Source: Hysterium pulicare CBS 123377
Taxonomy: Eukaryota > Ascomycota > Dothideomycetes > Hysteriales > Hysteriaceae
Reading direction: 5' to 3'
Length of the DNA: 64,000 nucleotides
NCBI GenBank assembly: GCA_000467715.1
Contig: AJFK01000509.1
Location: forward strand, 1-64,000
The first letter of the stretch is position 1. Every line of letters begins with the position of its first letter. Below, piece after piece: positions 11,359 to 22,907 of the stretch. The position numbers were made by a program, and so were the translations under genes. Below the pieces are notes generated by a model, which saw nothing but the letters and a program-made list of their open reading frames with translations, searched no databases and was not told where the DNA came from.

Positions 11359-12483
11359 TCAATTTCCACTATTCTCATTACTATGCCACCCAAGCTGAAT
11401 AGCCTCCTCCTTCCCCCTCCTCCTCACTCTCAACGCCCCATCCTCGCCAGGCCTGATCTCAACCTCCTCGCCAGCAGGAACATCAAACCTGACCACCTTC
11501 CTCCCTTGGGACGATGGTCCAGCCACAGTCTCAGGAACCCAGGTCTCCGCATTCTGGCTCTCTTCTTTCTTTTTGGCCTTCAGAATGCCTCTGATGTTCT
11601 CCGCTTCCTCGGCCGCGACTTGCGCCACTGCTCCTTGATTTGGTTGAGTAGCACGGGTTCCAGCAGCTTCCCCAGCTTGAGCCCTTAGCTCTGCGAGTTC
11701 TTCAGCCACTACCACGGCGAATGCCTCGGCTCTGGCTATAGCCGCTTGCAGAGCAGTCTCTTTCTTCTTCCGGATCGTTACGATATCCGCAAGAAGCGCC
11801 TCTTGAAGATCAGGAAACTCGGGATCGACATCCATTCGAGAGCCCGGCGTGCCTCTTGATCCCGATGCAGCGCTCCGTAGAGTAGCCTGGCTCTGGCTCG
11901 GAGGATGGTTGCTCTCGGCTCTCGGACAGGCATCGCTATAGATCCTGGTACCGACGATTGAGAGACGTTCAAATCGATGCCAGATATCGCAAGCAGCACA
12001 GAAATAGCGATCCTCGATGATCAGGATGCTATTTTCTGACTCCGGCTGGCTGGTGCTCGTGGTGATGGCTCTTTGGGTATTAGATCTACCGCTTGCCCGA
12101 GCCTCACCAGCCATGTTTGATGGACGGGATGTAGAAGGACCTTGCGAGCCCGTCGAACTTCGCCCCTGAACAACGCGCCGTGCAGCATCATCTTCAACAC
12201 GGCTAGCGCGTGTCGCCTCGCGCTGGGTCTCCCACTCACCAACCCGCAGCCGAGCCTGCTCGTGAAATTGTTCCATGTAGCCTGCATGGTCCCTTTCCCA
12301 CATCTCCCGCTCATGGAAGTCTGCCGCTTCTGCGATGATATAGTCATGTTCTTCGGGCATGACATACCTCACCAGCCCATCGGCGAGTCTACGAGAGACG
12401 CGGGGGATCATACTGGAGGGCTCCCAGGTGCGAATGCTCCATCTCGAGGTTGAAGCATTTGGTGGAGGCCTTCGTGGAGGCAT
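11359..12483 (-). CDS. Hypothetical protein with coiled-coil-like C-terminal half
   Basis: Single-exon ORF of 374 codons starting at an ATG. I do not recognise a family. Visible features are a low-complexity Ser/Thr/Arg-rich stretch around residues 95-150, a small Cys/His cluster (YFCAACDIWHRF) near residue 160 that could bind a metal but lacks a full zinc-finger pattern, and an Ala/Glu-rich helical segment around residues 230-310 that looks coiled-coil-prone. The C-terminus is rich in charged residues. No signal peptide or membrane segment. The ORF is long and uninterrupted, which favours a real gene, but there is no homology support from reading alone. Confidence 0.6.
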   Translation of the reverse strand: MPPRRPPPNASTSRWSIRTWEPSSMIPRVSRRLADGLVRYVMPEEHDYIIAEAADFHEREMWERDHAGYMEQFHEQARLRVGEWETQREATRASRVEDDAARRVVQGRSSTGSQGPSTSRPSNMAGEARASGRSNTQRAITTSTSQPESENSILIIEDRYFCAACDIWHRFERLSIVGTRIYSDACPRAESNHPPSQSQATLRSAASGSRGTPGSRMDVDPEFPDLQEALLADIVTIRKKKETALQAAIARAEAFAVVVAEELAELRAQAGEAAGTRATQPNQGAVAQVAAEEAENIRGILKAKKKEESQNAETWVPETVAGPSSQGRKVVRFDVPAGEEVEIRPGEDGALRVRRRGKEEAIQLGWHSNENSGN

Positions 12484-13432
12484 TTCTGCGTGGTAGAAAA
12501 AACAAAGATTTCTTGAAGTTTAGCTAGTTGTGAATAGAGGAGGAAGATGTACGATAGCGAAAGTCAAGCGATGCAGTATACAATAAAGGTTGGCAGATGG
12601 GAAGACGTTGGCTTATGTTCAATACTAAGTCATTGATACTGCAGAGAATGACCATTTATATCTCAGTAAGAATGAAGAGTGAATGGTGTCGTTGGGCAAT
12701 GTGAAGGAGAACGCATCATATCTCCGTGAATGGGTGACATTATTAGGAATCGATAATATAACTAAGAATGTATGTAACCAATGACTTTGAACTTTTGCGA
12801 GCCTTACAAGAACAGTGATGACGCTTAGAGGTAGATTGGACTCTGGGTGCGATAGGTGACCGTTGACCCAAAGCTAAGCTCCCCGATACTTTGAAGCTGT
12901 AAACGCCCAAAACATGAGTAAGGAATTTAAACATTACGATTACGATTACGAAGGCTGTATGCAAAAGAAGGCATAATGCTAAGAACTACTACTTCGTATA
13001 GGAGTCAGGCAATGAGCGGTAAGAATGCCATTGTGGCGCTATCTAAGGTAAAAGGGAAACAAAAGAAAGATATGAAAATACATGCGTTTTTTAGGGGTAT
13101 ACATAATCTAAGACATCTTATATAAAGCGGAGCGACGTCAGCAGGGGTTCGTGATGGGAAACTTAAACGCGAGCCTGCTCCCTCTGGCCGTGAACGTAAT
13201 CTAGTATGAGAGCTGGCCATGGCAAACCATAGCGCTCAAACGGAGGAATATGGAGAAATGATTGGATACGAAACATGACAAGTCTCCGACGAACGAATAG
13301 TCGATAAACATTGACGGTGCAAAAGGCAATCGAAGACGTCCGAAGAGATTTAGTTGGGCCACACATCCTCCGTGAATCTCGATGAAAAATCATTATTCGT
13401 AACCATAGCCTTCACCAGTCTCTTGGAAGTTG
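12484..13432. other. Intergenic region
   Basis: About 950 bp between two minus-strand hypothetical genes. The part near 12,484-12,760 is the likely leader and promoter of the 374-codon gene. Only short overlapping ORFs are present, none with coding-like composition. No repeat or RNA gene seen. Confidence 0.5.
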
Positions 13433-14206
13433 TCATGAAGCATTAGCCACGGCATTCAGCTTCGAAGTAAGTATTGGTGCGGTGCTGGATCCCGTGGCAG
13501 AAGCCTGCTCGGCAGCAGTGGTATTCAACAACGTTGTAGCTTCAGAAAACGGAATACTCTTCGGACTTCCAGGGCGCGTATTGCACTGCGATGGTGGATT
13601 CGAAGTCGATTTGTCCCTCACACTGTTCGAGCGCGTGCTGTATCCAGATCGTTGTCCACTCCCACCACCAGCGCGATATTTGGTGGACCGACTGTCCTGA
13701 CTTCTTCGAGATGGATCGGGAATAGGCTCTGCGCTATTCCTACGACTTTGGACGTATTCTGGATCGTCGCCTTTTCTCATGTGTCTGAATTGGTGGGTAT
13801 GTTTATCGAGACACCAAAGTTGGTAGGGACCGGGAATGAACTTTCCTACGACGTCCCAGCAGTGGACCCAGGAGATGCCGTCATCGAGTCGGAAGAAACC
13901 CACGGTTTCCAGTTTCCCTTTGTCGTTGGTGATTTTGCCGTATTTTTTGCGACCGTCGTAGTCTGGTTGTAGCATGAACCGCTTGAGTACCTTGGAGTAC
14001 TTCACGTGAATGGGGTCCCTGAGCCTCTGAGCCGGCTCATCGGTCGCTACTAGGTACCATCCTCGGCCGGGAATGTACTCATAGGAACCTGGTACGGGAG
14101 TATCCCATTGCTCCGTCTTGCGGGTGGACCTTTCGGACTTGGTGCGATTGAACCATTTGTGCGGCGAAAATAACGTTTGAGTTGCGACAAGCAGATTTGG
14201 TGTCAT
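13433..14206 (-). CDS. Hypothetical protein, Ser/Arg-rich C-terminus
   Basis: Single-exon ORF of 257 codons with an ATG start. No family recognised. The first 150 residues are compact and rich in aromatic residues (YEYIPGRGWYLVATDEPAQR; WVHCWDVVGKFIPGPYQLWC), which suggests a folded domain. The last 100 residues are Ser/Arg/Pro-rich and probably disordered. No clear signal peptide. Transcribed in the same direction as the neighbouring hypothetical gene, with a 950-bp gap between them, so they are separate units. Confidence 0.6.
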   Translation of the reverse strand: MTPNLLVATQTLFSPHKWFNRTKSERSTRKTEQWDTPVPGSYEYIPGRGWYLVATDEPAQRLRDPIHVKYSKVLKRFMLQPDYDGRKKYGKITNDKGKLETVGFFRLDDGISWVHCWDVVGKFIPGPYQLWCLDKHTHQFRHMRKGDDPEYVQSRRNSAEPIPDPSRRSQDSRSTKYRAGGGSGQRSGYSTRSNSVRDKSTSNPPSQCNTRPGSPKSIPFSEATTLLNTTAAEQASATGSSTAPILTSKLNAVANAS

Positions 14207-15481
14207 GGAAGATATCGTGGCAAAGGGTGCACTTGAAATTGCGTTCGCAAGATTGGCGAGCGAGCCTTTGGTGTTGAAGCTCTTACAGGCGAGCAGCGTG
14301 AATGAAAAAGCAAGCAGGGGATGAAGAAAAGACGAGGACGGAGGACGGTAAATGCACTAAATAGACGGGAACTATTTTAGCTGAGTGCTGAGGCGGGGAA
14401 AGGAAGAACCTTGGGATGCTCGTGCAGAAAAAACTTCGACAAACCTTTCGCAAGCTAAGGCGTAAATATAGGAAAATCTGTCGTGCTGATTCTCGGCCTC
14501 TCGCCCCTGACGGCTGGATGCGGATGGGACCAACGGATTAGCCAACCATGAGCTCATCCAAGGACCTTTTCCACAGTCTGTAGTAAATGCAACTTCATCA
14601 TGACAAGTGGACGCGTTGCTCCTTCCAGAGCAACGTACATGAGGCCTCCCTCAGTACACCTGTTTTCAAGCCCGGAGGATCGATAGAGACGATTTCGGGC
14701 CAATTAGGCTACATAACAGACACCCGTGGCATCGGAAGAAATCGTAATGCGAGATAATGCGGCTGACGTGCAACACGGGTAATGTATGCAGGCGCGTATA
14801 ATTCTGGATAGCGGTGTAAGGGAATTGAGATAGGTGGTGCTTTGGTGTTGAGTTGCTCGCGTGCTTCCAAGCCTCCAGGGTGTACAGTAGCCTAGCCTTC
14901 GTTCAATCACCATGCCGAAGCGAGGACAAGCAACATTATGAATTTGATATTCACATGCCAAGCTAGTTACCATGTTCTGCAGCTTTCGTGTTTATGAGAC
15001 AGTGCATAATCTGATGCCTTGCCGCCGCCGACGGGCACAGTGCATATTCTAGCATCATGGGAAATACGACCTGTCACAATTCGGCCGATTCCGACCCTCC
15101 ACAACATGTAGGCTGAGATGCCAAAGTACCTACTCCTCGGAAACGTTGAATAAGATCATTTGTGGAAAATGGCAGGGAGAAGCAAGGTCGTTATAAAGTA
15201 TTGGTCCGGCAAGGGCTTCCTATGGTCAGTAACGATCACGCTCCTAATTCTGCAGCTGGTAGGTATCAACCTATCTCGCTTTTCGTAGCATACAAATCTT
15301 TAATTTTGGTTGTGCATTGCCCTATCGCCCACTTGTCCACTGTTCATCCCTAGATAAAGAGTCGGAATGCCACAATCTTCGATGTGATGCAACAGCTGGA
15401 TACATATTTGCTCCCTTAGAATTGAGCTAACCGAGAATCTGATATCGTAACTTGAAGCGCCCCGTATGTCCCGAAACCCCT
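14207..15481. other. Intergenic region
   Basis: About 1.3 kb between the eL32 stop and the 257-codon hypothetical gene. It contains the promoter and leader of the hypothetical gene at its left end. Short ORFs here (about 60-90 codons) show no recognisable product. I see no repeat or RNA gene. Confidence 0.5.
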
Positions 15482-16242
15482 TTATGTCTCCGTCTTGACC
15501 TTAGCCTTGCCATTTGTGACCTTCACGCCTAATTGCTTCGCTCGTCCTACGATTTCGATTCGCTTCCTTGCCGAGACGGAGTGGGAGATTCTGACCAGAA
15601 ATTAGTTGATGTCAACAGTAATCAGCGGATTAAAGGAACATACTCCGCGGCGAAAGTCTTGTTGTGCATCAAGAGCAGATCAACTTCACGGGCTATAATG
15701 CTGTTAGATGAGTTCGTTAAAGCCTTCCGAGGTTGGTCTTACGATTGTTGACGAGGAAGGCCTTGTGGCCGCTGGGCATCAAGTGACGAGTCTTTCTGTT
15801 TGAGCCATAACCGATCTGTAGAGCATCATTCCATTAGCCTTGTTCCCATTTGTGACGTAGATCGCTTATTTTGCAATATCGCGGCGATGTGCAACGGCGA
15901 ACGCGAATGAAGAATCGAGTCGATCGGGACTTCTGTATTCGTTCGTACCTTTGGCATAGCAGCCTGACCCTTAAATCGCCGCCTCACACGGTTGTCAATT
16001 CCCTTGGGTTTCCTCCATGATGGGTCAACGCCTAAGATAATTCCAGTCAGAATTCCACTCTCAGTATCCCAAGGCAAATCTCGCGATGGGGCTCGGCTCA
16101 CATTTGAATCTGTCGGATTGATGGCGATTGAAGCGCTTCTTGTCTATAGCATCGGAATTTTGTTAGCAGTCGGTATTGGACGTACGTGAGGTGAAATCGT
16201 ACGCTTCTTCACGATCGGAACGTGCTTCTTCGCGGCAACCAT
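15482..16242 (-). CDS. rpl32: 60S ribosomal protein eL32
   Basis: Cytosolic large-subunit ribosomal protein. Six exons: 16242-16203, 16143-16102, 16031-15949, 15815-15743, 15691-15644, 15590-15482. The joined product begins [13 protein letters not shown], continues [14 protein letters not shown], then [56 protein letters not shown] and ends with [14 protein letters not shown]. This covers the whole eL32 family length of about 130 residues. The first donor is a GTACGA, chosen because it gives the family-correct KKHKKRF junction; a stronger downstream GTACGT would add four residues. Multiple introns concentrated near the start are typical of fungal ribosomal protein genes. All individual open frames here are short, so the gene is easily missed by ORF scanning. 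Confidence 0.95.
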
Positions 16243-16776
16243 CTGAAAGAACTTAGTTAGCTAGAGGAAATTGAGGACGGCAGTTAGAATGCATACTTTG
16301 TTGGATTGTGGTCGTCGTCACGATTTGTCGTCTCGTTTCCTTCAAAAGATCGAAAATGTTGGAGATGCCGATGGTGGGTGGCCAAGCACGCTAACAAGCG
16401 AGAGTCCGGAGATTCGCCGATCCTGACGTTTTGCACTGGCACGTGATGCCTAATCAGCGCGTCTCCACCATCTTTTCGCATTTAAAAGTGCTATCGACGC
16501 TAAGATATATGCTGAGTTGCAGGACTCAACCCTCATTGCTAATTCTATGACTTTGAGATGATGTGTCTCGGCCCATTATGATAGATATGCCAACTAAAGT
16601 AACCGGATGCCTCGCTTTCCAGCCTCAAGCTCCCTAGTCTGTGGATTTCGATCCCACATAATGTTTCGCTGATAGCCGTGCCGCTGTCTAGTTGTCCCGG
16701 CTATTCTGTTGTCCCTACTAAACGCTCAAACCTGTGTCCCGGTAATGCATATGCCACGATGAGACTTGAAGCCGCC
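16243..16776. other. Intergenic region upstream of rpl32
   Basis: About 530 bp between the dcn1 stop and the rpl32 start, both on the minus strand. It must contain the rpl32 promoter and the dcn1 3' UTR. No ORF or RNA gene supported; no ribosomal-protein promoter motif could be assigned with confidence. Confidence 0.5.
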
Positions 16777-19017
16777 TCATTCTGTCTCCATTGACTCCAC
16801 ACCAGCTTTGCGCTTCTGACTTACCCACTCAACAAACTCATCTACCACGCTTGGCCAGCTAGCCTCTTCATTCCAGAAGCTTAAATCTTCGTCTTCCAAG
16901 CTCTGCTGAGCAAACTTGAGCGTCATCTTCCACATATCATTGTTGACACTCTTCTTCCAAGATGTGTTGAGGAACTCGACCCACCAATCTAACCAGGGGG
17001 TGCTATTGGTAGACCATTTGACCGCTGATGCTGGGGAACTGAAAAGTAGTGTCCAATATGCAGTTGCCATCTCGAGTTGTACAGCTTTCTGGCTGCCGAC
17101 TTTGGCAAGCGGGAAGGTATGTTCGTAGACTCTCTTGAAGGCGTCTGGGGACGACGGAAGTGACTTGACCAGGTTTTTCATGTGAGTCTTTTGTTTATCG
17201 ATGGAGTCACAACTGCAGCTCAACGTCAACTCTGGATCTGGCAAAGACATAAAGTTTAGAGGCTACCCTTGAGCGGCCCATCCTTCTACGAAACCCTCGC
17301 GCGTCATTTCACCCATCGACGGACTTTTGATGATTTCAGACACCGCTAACATCCCTATGTCTTCAATTGAGACGTGTATGTCATTGAGGTACTTCGTCAT
17401 CCCGGAAACGCCAATGGTGTCTGGAGAACTGGGGTCATCTGCGAGAGAATTATGATTAATATATTATGCCAAACGTAGCGAAAGTATATGCCCACGCTAA
17501 CAGACACACATACCTCGATATTTGTCGAATATCTTGTTTAGGTTTGATTTGGATGAACTCGATGCACCACCCGAACCGCCGCCACCTGAAAAGTATCTGG
17601 GAAACAGAATTAGCAAAGTTGTCAGGGAGAAAGAACAAGAGAAGCGCAGAGCAGAGGAATGCAGTACGCGGTTGGATTGGAAACCGCTCTTGCCGAGCCT
17701 GTTTGGACATGTGTCCGTTGACCTATGTCCCCTGAGAACCTGCTCAGGTCTGGAGTACTGAGCGAGTGATGCATCTGTCCTGGGACTCCGGGTGCCACGG
17801 GATATTGTGTCTGAGAGTAACCCCAGCCGGGATTGAAATGTGGTTGTGCGAAAGGAATTGGCGACAAATACATTGGTTGGCTTGTATTGGCATAGCCCTG
17901 ATGTCCAGGGAGAGGTGACAGGCCCACCAGAAAGGCAGCAGGTGAACGAAACAATCTCGATGAAAGTGCGTAAGCTGAGCTGGCATTCGTTTGATATTGA
18001 GGCAGTACTCTTGGGCTCTGTATTTGTGGCTGCAGTGGCCCCGCTGCTGCGTGTTGAAGTGTGGTATGACGTCTCGCATGGCTACTAGAAGTGTGTGTGT
18101 TTGGCTGGAGCATGACTGGGTCGCTTATAGCCGTCTGATCATATCCATAAGAAGAACTGCCATCTATACGGTTCTGCGTAGGACTGGGATGGAGACTCTG
18201 ATCTTCTGGCACACCTGTGCCGCCAGTATGCCGTCGTTTGCGACTTCGGGCTGCAGCCATTCTGGCCCGATCTTCTCTTACTCCAAACATTCTTGGGAGT
18301 GGTGCTTCTGAGCAGGAACTGGTATGTTATGATGCGTATAAGTGGTCCAAGGTTCGGTGTTTGATTAGTGGATCGGTGGATCGAAGGATGAGTCGTGGTA
18401 AGTTGATAGTATGTGACGATGGTAAGAAGGAGCGGCGGTGATAGAAATAGGAAGGGCAAACCAGTATCTGAGGCAGCAGCATCCAAGTGATCCACAAACC
18501 CGTCCTCTATTGCCCTCCTAGCGATTTGAGATGAACTTCCCGAATGATATATCTGGCCGCAGTCGCAATACCGAACGATCCTGCTGATTTCTCTTATCCA
18601 GGATGGCAGCCTCGGCGCATTCGAACCACCTTCGTTCAATACTGATTCTCCCTTCCATGTCCGCTTATGAACCATCCAGTCTCCGAATCCGTAGGCAATG
18701 TCCAATAGTCCGGTAGGCGATCAAGGTTTGCGAGGTATGAGGGAGGAAGAAGAACTAGAACACATAGAAACTTACCCATTAACAGCTGCTTCTTGGTTCC
18801 AGTTGTGCGATTTGAGATTCTAAAGTGTCATATTAGCTTCAACTCTTAAATCCGCTGAACGCATGGTCGGCTGGCGCAAGAAGCTGCGAAGGCAATATGA
18901 CAAAGGGACAAGGGCTCTGAGCCAACTCACTTTAACAGCAGTATTCCTATCTGTACTCGTAAAGGTCATGAACTGGTTTATGGCCGCCTTCTGCGACGCA
19001 GTATATCCTGGAGGCAT
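16777..19017 (-). CDS. dcn1: Dcn1 (DCUN1) cullin-neddylation scaffold protein
   Basis: Co-E3 that promotes transfer of NEDD8 onto cullins, so it activates SCF-type ubiquitin ligases. Exons: 19017-18931, 18819-18776, 17596-17514, 17438-17267, 17212-16777. The first two exons make the N-terminal UBA-like domain (MPPGYTASQKAAINQF, then NLKSHNWNQEAAVNG). A Gly/Ser linker precedes SNLNKIFDKYRDDP, and the rest is the PONY/potentiating-neddylation domain (ISHORT loop SPSMGEMTREGFVEGW; later WLDWWVEFLNTSWKKSVNND and FWNEEASWPSVVDEFVEW). Every junction keeps phase. Length of roughly 275 residues fits fungal Dcn1. Odd point: the second intron (18775-17597) is about 1.18 kb, roughly twenty times the window's norm, and carries a 222-codon same-strand ORF. 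Confidence 0.9.
17622..18290 (-). other. 222-codon ORF inside the large dcn1 intron
   Basis: Open frame from an ATG at 18290 to a stop 25 bases before the dcn1 intron acceptor. The product would be Ser/Pro/Gln-rich with a basic start (RSRKRRHT) and no domain I know. It may be a nested gene, an alternative dcn1 exon, or chance. An AAG acceptor just upstream of the ATG would join dcn1 exon 2 in frame, but I see no phase-correct donor back into exon 3, which argues against a simple cassette exon. Confidence 0.35.
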
Positions 19018-19922
19018 CGAAGTCGCGTTAGTAGATGCCGAGGGTGAGGGAGTGTTTAGAAGTTGACGGAAGAGCTGCTTGGGTTATAGAAGAAGCATTA
19101 AAGGTGGCTGGGAGTGAAAACCAAGAATAAGTGAAGAAATAGGGTGTGAGCTGTCTGAAGATGTGACGCAGGACCCTTGGGCGTCGAAGGCAGCCAAAAT
19201 GTTCCGAATCCCGATAAGATTAGGTACCGAGGGGCAGTTCTGATGCCTTAATTCTGAGGTATCCGTGCATGAAACACCATGCCTCAACGCCTGACGCGTC
19301 TCGCACTCTTGCTCGACGGTGTGTTGTCAACAATCATTTGGTAGATGGACTCACCACTGGATTTCGAGGGTTTCGCCTTTGCTTCCGCTTTGGCATCGGG
19401 CTCTGGCTTCGCTGGCGGTGCCTTCTCCTTCTTAGCTTTCTTCGCTGGAGCTCCATCGTTTGGCTCCGTTTCTGGCTCTGCCTTGACCTTTGTCGTCTTT
19501 GCCTTGCGCTTGGGCGGCATGGTGACTGGTGGCTAGGATCCAGATATCGAGAATGTGTTCGCACGCAGGAGAGGATGGTGGAGAGAAAATCACTGCGCAC
19601 AAATGAGGCAAGATATCTCAATCATTCACCCTCCAAACGCAAAACCGCGATGCAAAGCTTGCAGTGAAGGTGAGGTTGATTCTGTGAAGAGAGAAATCAC
19701 TACCTAGGTACCCTCCTCGCACATCCGAGTCAGCTCAGCAAGTTGACTGCGCCTGCAGGTAGGTACCCGCCCTTTCCTTATACAAAACTAATCACGTGAG
19801 ATCTCAGGCCGACGCACAACGAAAACATGATACGCCACTATTACACGAGAACCGCCTCTGGTATGGATCCCAGTTTACAAATTACAGGCCAAACGATACC
19901 TATTTGTTACACCAACGCAGCT
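19018..19922. other. Region between dcn1 and mvp1
   Basis: About 900 bp holding the dcn1 promoter, the small Lys-rich ORF described separately (19,284-19,520) and the mvp1 3' flank. Nothing else supported. Confidence 0.45.
19284..19520 (-). CDS. Small Lys/Pro/Ala-rich hypothetical protein
   Basis: ORF of 78 codons with an ATG start (MPPKRKAKTTKVKAEPE). The body is strongly basic and low in complexity (Lys, Ala, Pro, Glu), like a chromatin-associated or nucleolar tail. A GTGAGT donor lies in frame after KPSKSSG, so the ORF may be only the first exon of a longer gene, but no convincing second exon was found before dcn1. The opposite strand has a mirror ORF of simple composition. Treat as tentative. 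Confidence 0.4.
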   Translation of the reverse strand: MPPKRKAKTTKVKAEPETEPNDGAPAKKAKKEKAPPAKPEPDAKAEAKAKPSKSSGESIYQMIVDNTPSSKSARRVRR

Positions 19923-22303
19923 CTAATCACCAAGCGGCATCCCCTCAACTTCCTCGCTCAACGCTCTCCAATTGTCCGCCTGCAACTCTGAGTATTTGAC
20001 ACGCTCCTGGCTCCAGTCTTGATGCAGTTTGCTGATATGGTATTGTGATTGCTGAAAGAAGACTAACTCGTCGCGGACACATTCTGTGATAAACACACCG
20101 CGGGCATGCTGGCTAACAATAGACTGTTTGTCCTGTACCTTTGCGTCAGCTTGCACAAAGTGCACGAGAGGATGTGAATGTCACTTACTCGGACGATAGC
20201 TTCTTCCACTTTCTCCGCTTCACCTGGCCTTTGTTGCTGTTCCGGTTTCGCTCTGATGCCAGCCAATTTCTGTTCGTTGGATTGTATCCTTTTCTCGAGC
20301 TGTGGAATATTGTCCTTGGCATAGCGATCCCTGCGATCGAACAGATCTCTCATACTGACAAGGCAATCTCTCTGCCTCTTAAGATCCTCCAGAACACCCT
20401 CATCCCATCCCCGCGCTTCATCCTCCAGCAAGCTTTGGCTTGCCGAAAGGTGCTTGGCTGTCGAATTCAGACCCTCGTTAAGTAGAGGCACATCATTAGT
20501 GTCCACTGCGTAAGTGTCAGACGATGCTTCCGTCAGTGATTGTAATGCCAAAGAAAATCGGAGATATTCTGCCGCCATCCCTTCGTTGCGCTTGGCGAGC
20601 CTCTCCATCATGTTGCATAGATTGATGTAGACTTCTGCTGATCGGCGCACACCAGAGCGTACTTGGTCGAACAAATCGGGCAAGTTCTTAGCAAGAGAAT
20701 CTTCAAGATCTGGCGGTAAGGATTTGCCAGTAAATTCTTCCTGGACGGATATGGTAGCCTGTTTACGCCATACAGCTAGTTCCTACTCTATATATCAAAT
20801 CATAGCCACAGCAGAAAATATAACATATTACTTACCGTTGGAACTGTCAGGAACATGATTACAAGCTGTTCCTGTGAAAGGACCGGATGTCGAACGAGGG
20901 CGTTTGCAAACCGGGCAAGACCGCGACGCCGCTTCTCTACGAATGAGGTGTCTGCAGCTATATAGTTGCCATTGACTAAGAGATTTTCAACCAGGGGCGT
21001 GGAAGCAGACGATAGAAAACTTACTGGCGACTCTCTTTGGAGGCAAAAGTGGTAACTGTCGGAAGGGGTATCTTTTGTGTAGGCAGTCCAATAGCCATAC
21101 AAAGTCACTATATCTTCGAATGACTTTACTGCTTCGCCGAGCGCTGGTGACTTCGTAGTTTCGATGCTGAAACATGAACATGCCCTCCTTTTCCGCAATG
21201 GCGGATACAGTGATGACCTCTTCTACTCCGTTGTTCGCTATTCTCCCTCCGCCTAGCGATCTACCTAATGCCCCGGGATTCTGGTTGCCCTGGTCTCCAC
21301 CAGAAGGAGCTCCGAAATCGTCTCCTCCGAGACCCGAGCTCGAGAAGCCATCACCGGAGCCTGCAGGATGTGTTCCCCAGCCATCCGCTCCACCAGTATT
21401 GGGCCGGTCTGTAGTAGGATAGGTCGGCGGAGGGTTCGAGCTAGAAGTCTCGGAGGTCGTCGTGAAGGTACTGGTAGTTCTGTTCGGCATAGCGCCATTC
21501 GAGAGTGTTCTCCCATTGATTTGTTGACTCGTCGTGTTCTCCGACTGGTGGCTGTGTCCTCGATGTAAGGCTGGACTGCCCCATGGATCTGGGTCGTAAC
21601 TGAAGGATTCCTTGCGCATAGCACGCGACCGGTTTGGTGTCACTGAGGGCTGGGTCTGTTGCGGCGGGGGAGTAGGTGGTGCTGGGGTAGGAGCTGCTTC
21701 TGTTGGTTTCGCTGTTTGCGCTGGTTTTGGAAGAGATACTGATGGTACGGGGAGGTCTGATGTGGCTAGTCAGATTCACAAACTCTGAAAGTCGGTGGTG
21801 AAGGTCAGCGCAATTGCAGACATACTTCGTTTCCTCTCATCCACACCATCTAGTGTCACATCTTCTCCTTCCTGTGCTAGGCCAATAAGTGCAAACAATA
21901 CGTTGAACTCGCCCCTGCCGAATCCTGCGTTTGTATCCTGCCCAGGTTGCGCTACAATGTCCAGAATCTTCGACTGGGAATCGGCGGGAAGGCCACTATT
22001 TTCCAGCACCTTTTTGACGCCTGTGAGGCTAACTCCAACTCCAATGCGATGCCCAGATTCCAGCAAAGTATCGTATGCATCAATGTAACTATCTGGGACA
22101 TCAGATGCAGGTAGGAGAGTCTTGATTACGGTACCCCGTGCTGCTTTCTTGGGGGTTGGGAAAGCCCATGGAGAGTCACCGCCATCATTTAGCTCATCAG
22201 GGAAGAGGCCAGATCCTGTTTTGCCTGCAGGCTTCGGGTCATCGTCGAAGAGAGCTGATTGTTTTGGTCTCGAGGGCAAGTCGTCATCGCCGAATAGTGA
22301 CAT
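19923..22303 (-). CDS. mvp1: Sorting nexin Mvp1 (SNX8 family, PX-BAR)
   Basis: Endosomal sorting nexin that works in retrograde recycling and vacuolar protein sorting. Exons: 22303-21826, 21765-21025, 20975-20836, 20782-20189, 20132-19923. The N-terminus (MSLFGDDDLPSRPKQSALF) carries the family's EH-like region. A Pro/Gly-rich linker follows, then the PX domain with the PI3P-site pattern VIRRYSDFVWLLDCL and LPLLPPKRVA. The C-terminal BAR part reads RSGVRRSAEVYINLCNMMER, AVDTNDVPLLNEGLN, LEDLKRQRDCLVSMRDLFDR and ends ELQADNWRALSEEVEGMPLGD in two halves. All introns are 50-60 nt with GTAAGT or GTATGT donors. The upstream in-frame ATG at 22384 would add 27 residues unlike the family start, so I used 22303. 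Confidence 0.93.
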
Positions 22304-22907
22304 TGTTGCGAAGGAACAGGGGCCAAATTTGGTAAAGAAAGAAGATAGTGAGGGCGCACAATCACAAAAGCGGCAAAAAATCAAATCACAGCTTGCGGCG
22401 ACAAGAAGCAGAGTAGTGTCGATGGCATCGTTGTCGCCATCGAGTTGTGATATGCGGGAAGCTTGTTGGTTGGGTGGCCCAAGCTTGATAAACCTACACG
22501 ACCGTCAATTGACACATAAGTAAGGTAGTGACAAGACTGCGGAGTGAGATTGAGAACATATATCTACGTTGATTCTCGGGATTTATGAGCTTCGACTTAT
22601 TCATTCAATACTTTTAAGGTCCAGTGCTACTATTTACGCATGCGGAGAATCGCCTTTTCCATCATTCATCCGAATATCATATCGGTGGGTATCATTTCCA
22701 TCAAAAACAGCTAGAGATAAAGCCATTTACGCCAAACAATGCCCGTGCTATGCTAAATACAACAGACAAGAGTCTCCCAATTCCTGTGCGACCTCAGTTC
22801 TGCGGTGTTGAACGAATCGGTCCCAAAATTATGTCTTGTTTCAATGCTGGCAAGAGCTACTGACACCCCTCCAGATCCAATTTGATCATGAGCAGCCGTC
22901 TATTTGG
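22304..22907. other. Intergenic region between mvp1 and palH
   Basis: About 600 bp holding the mvp1 promoter and the palH 3' flank. No supported ORF or repeat. Confidence 0.5.

Noticed and set aside
18139-18705. 188-codon minus-strand ORF in the dcn1 intron
   Set aside because: Overlaps the 222-codon ORF in another frame and has poorer composition; no domain.
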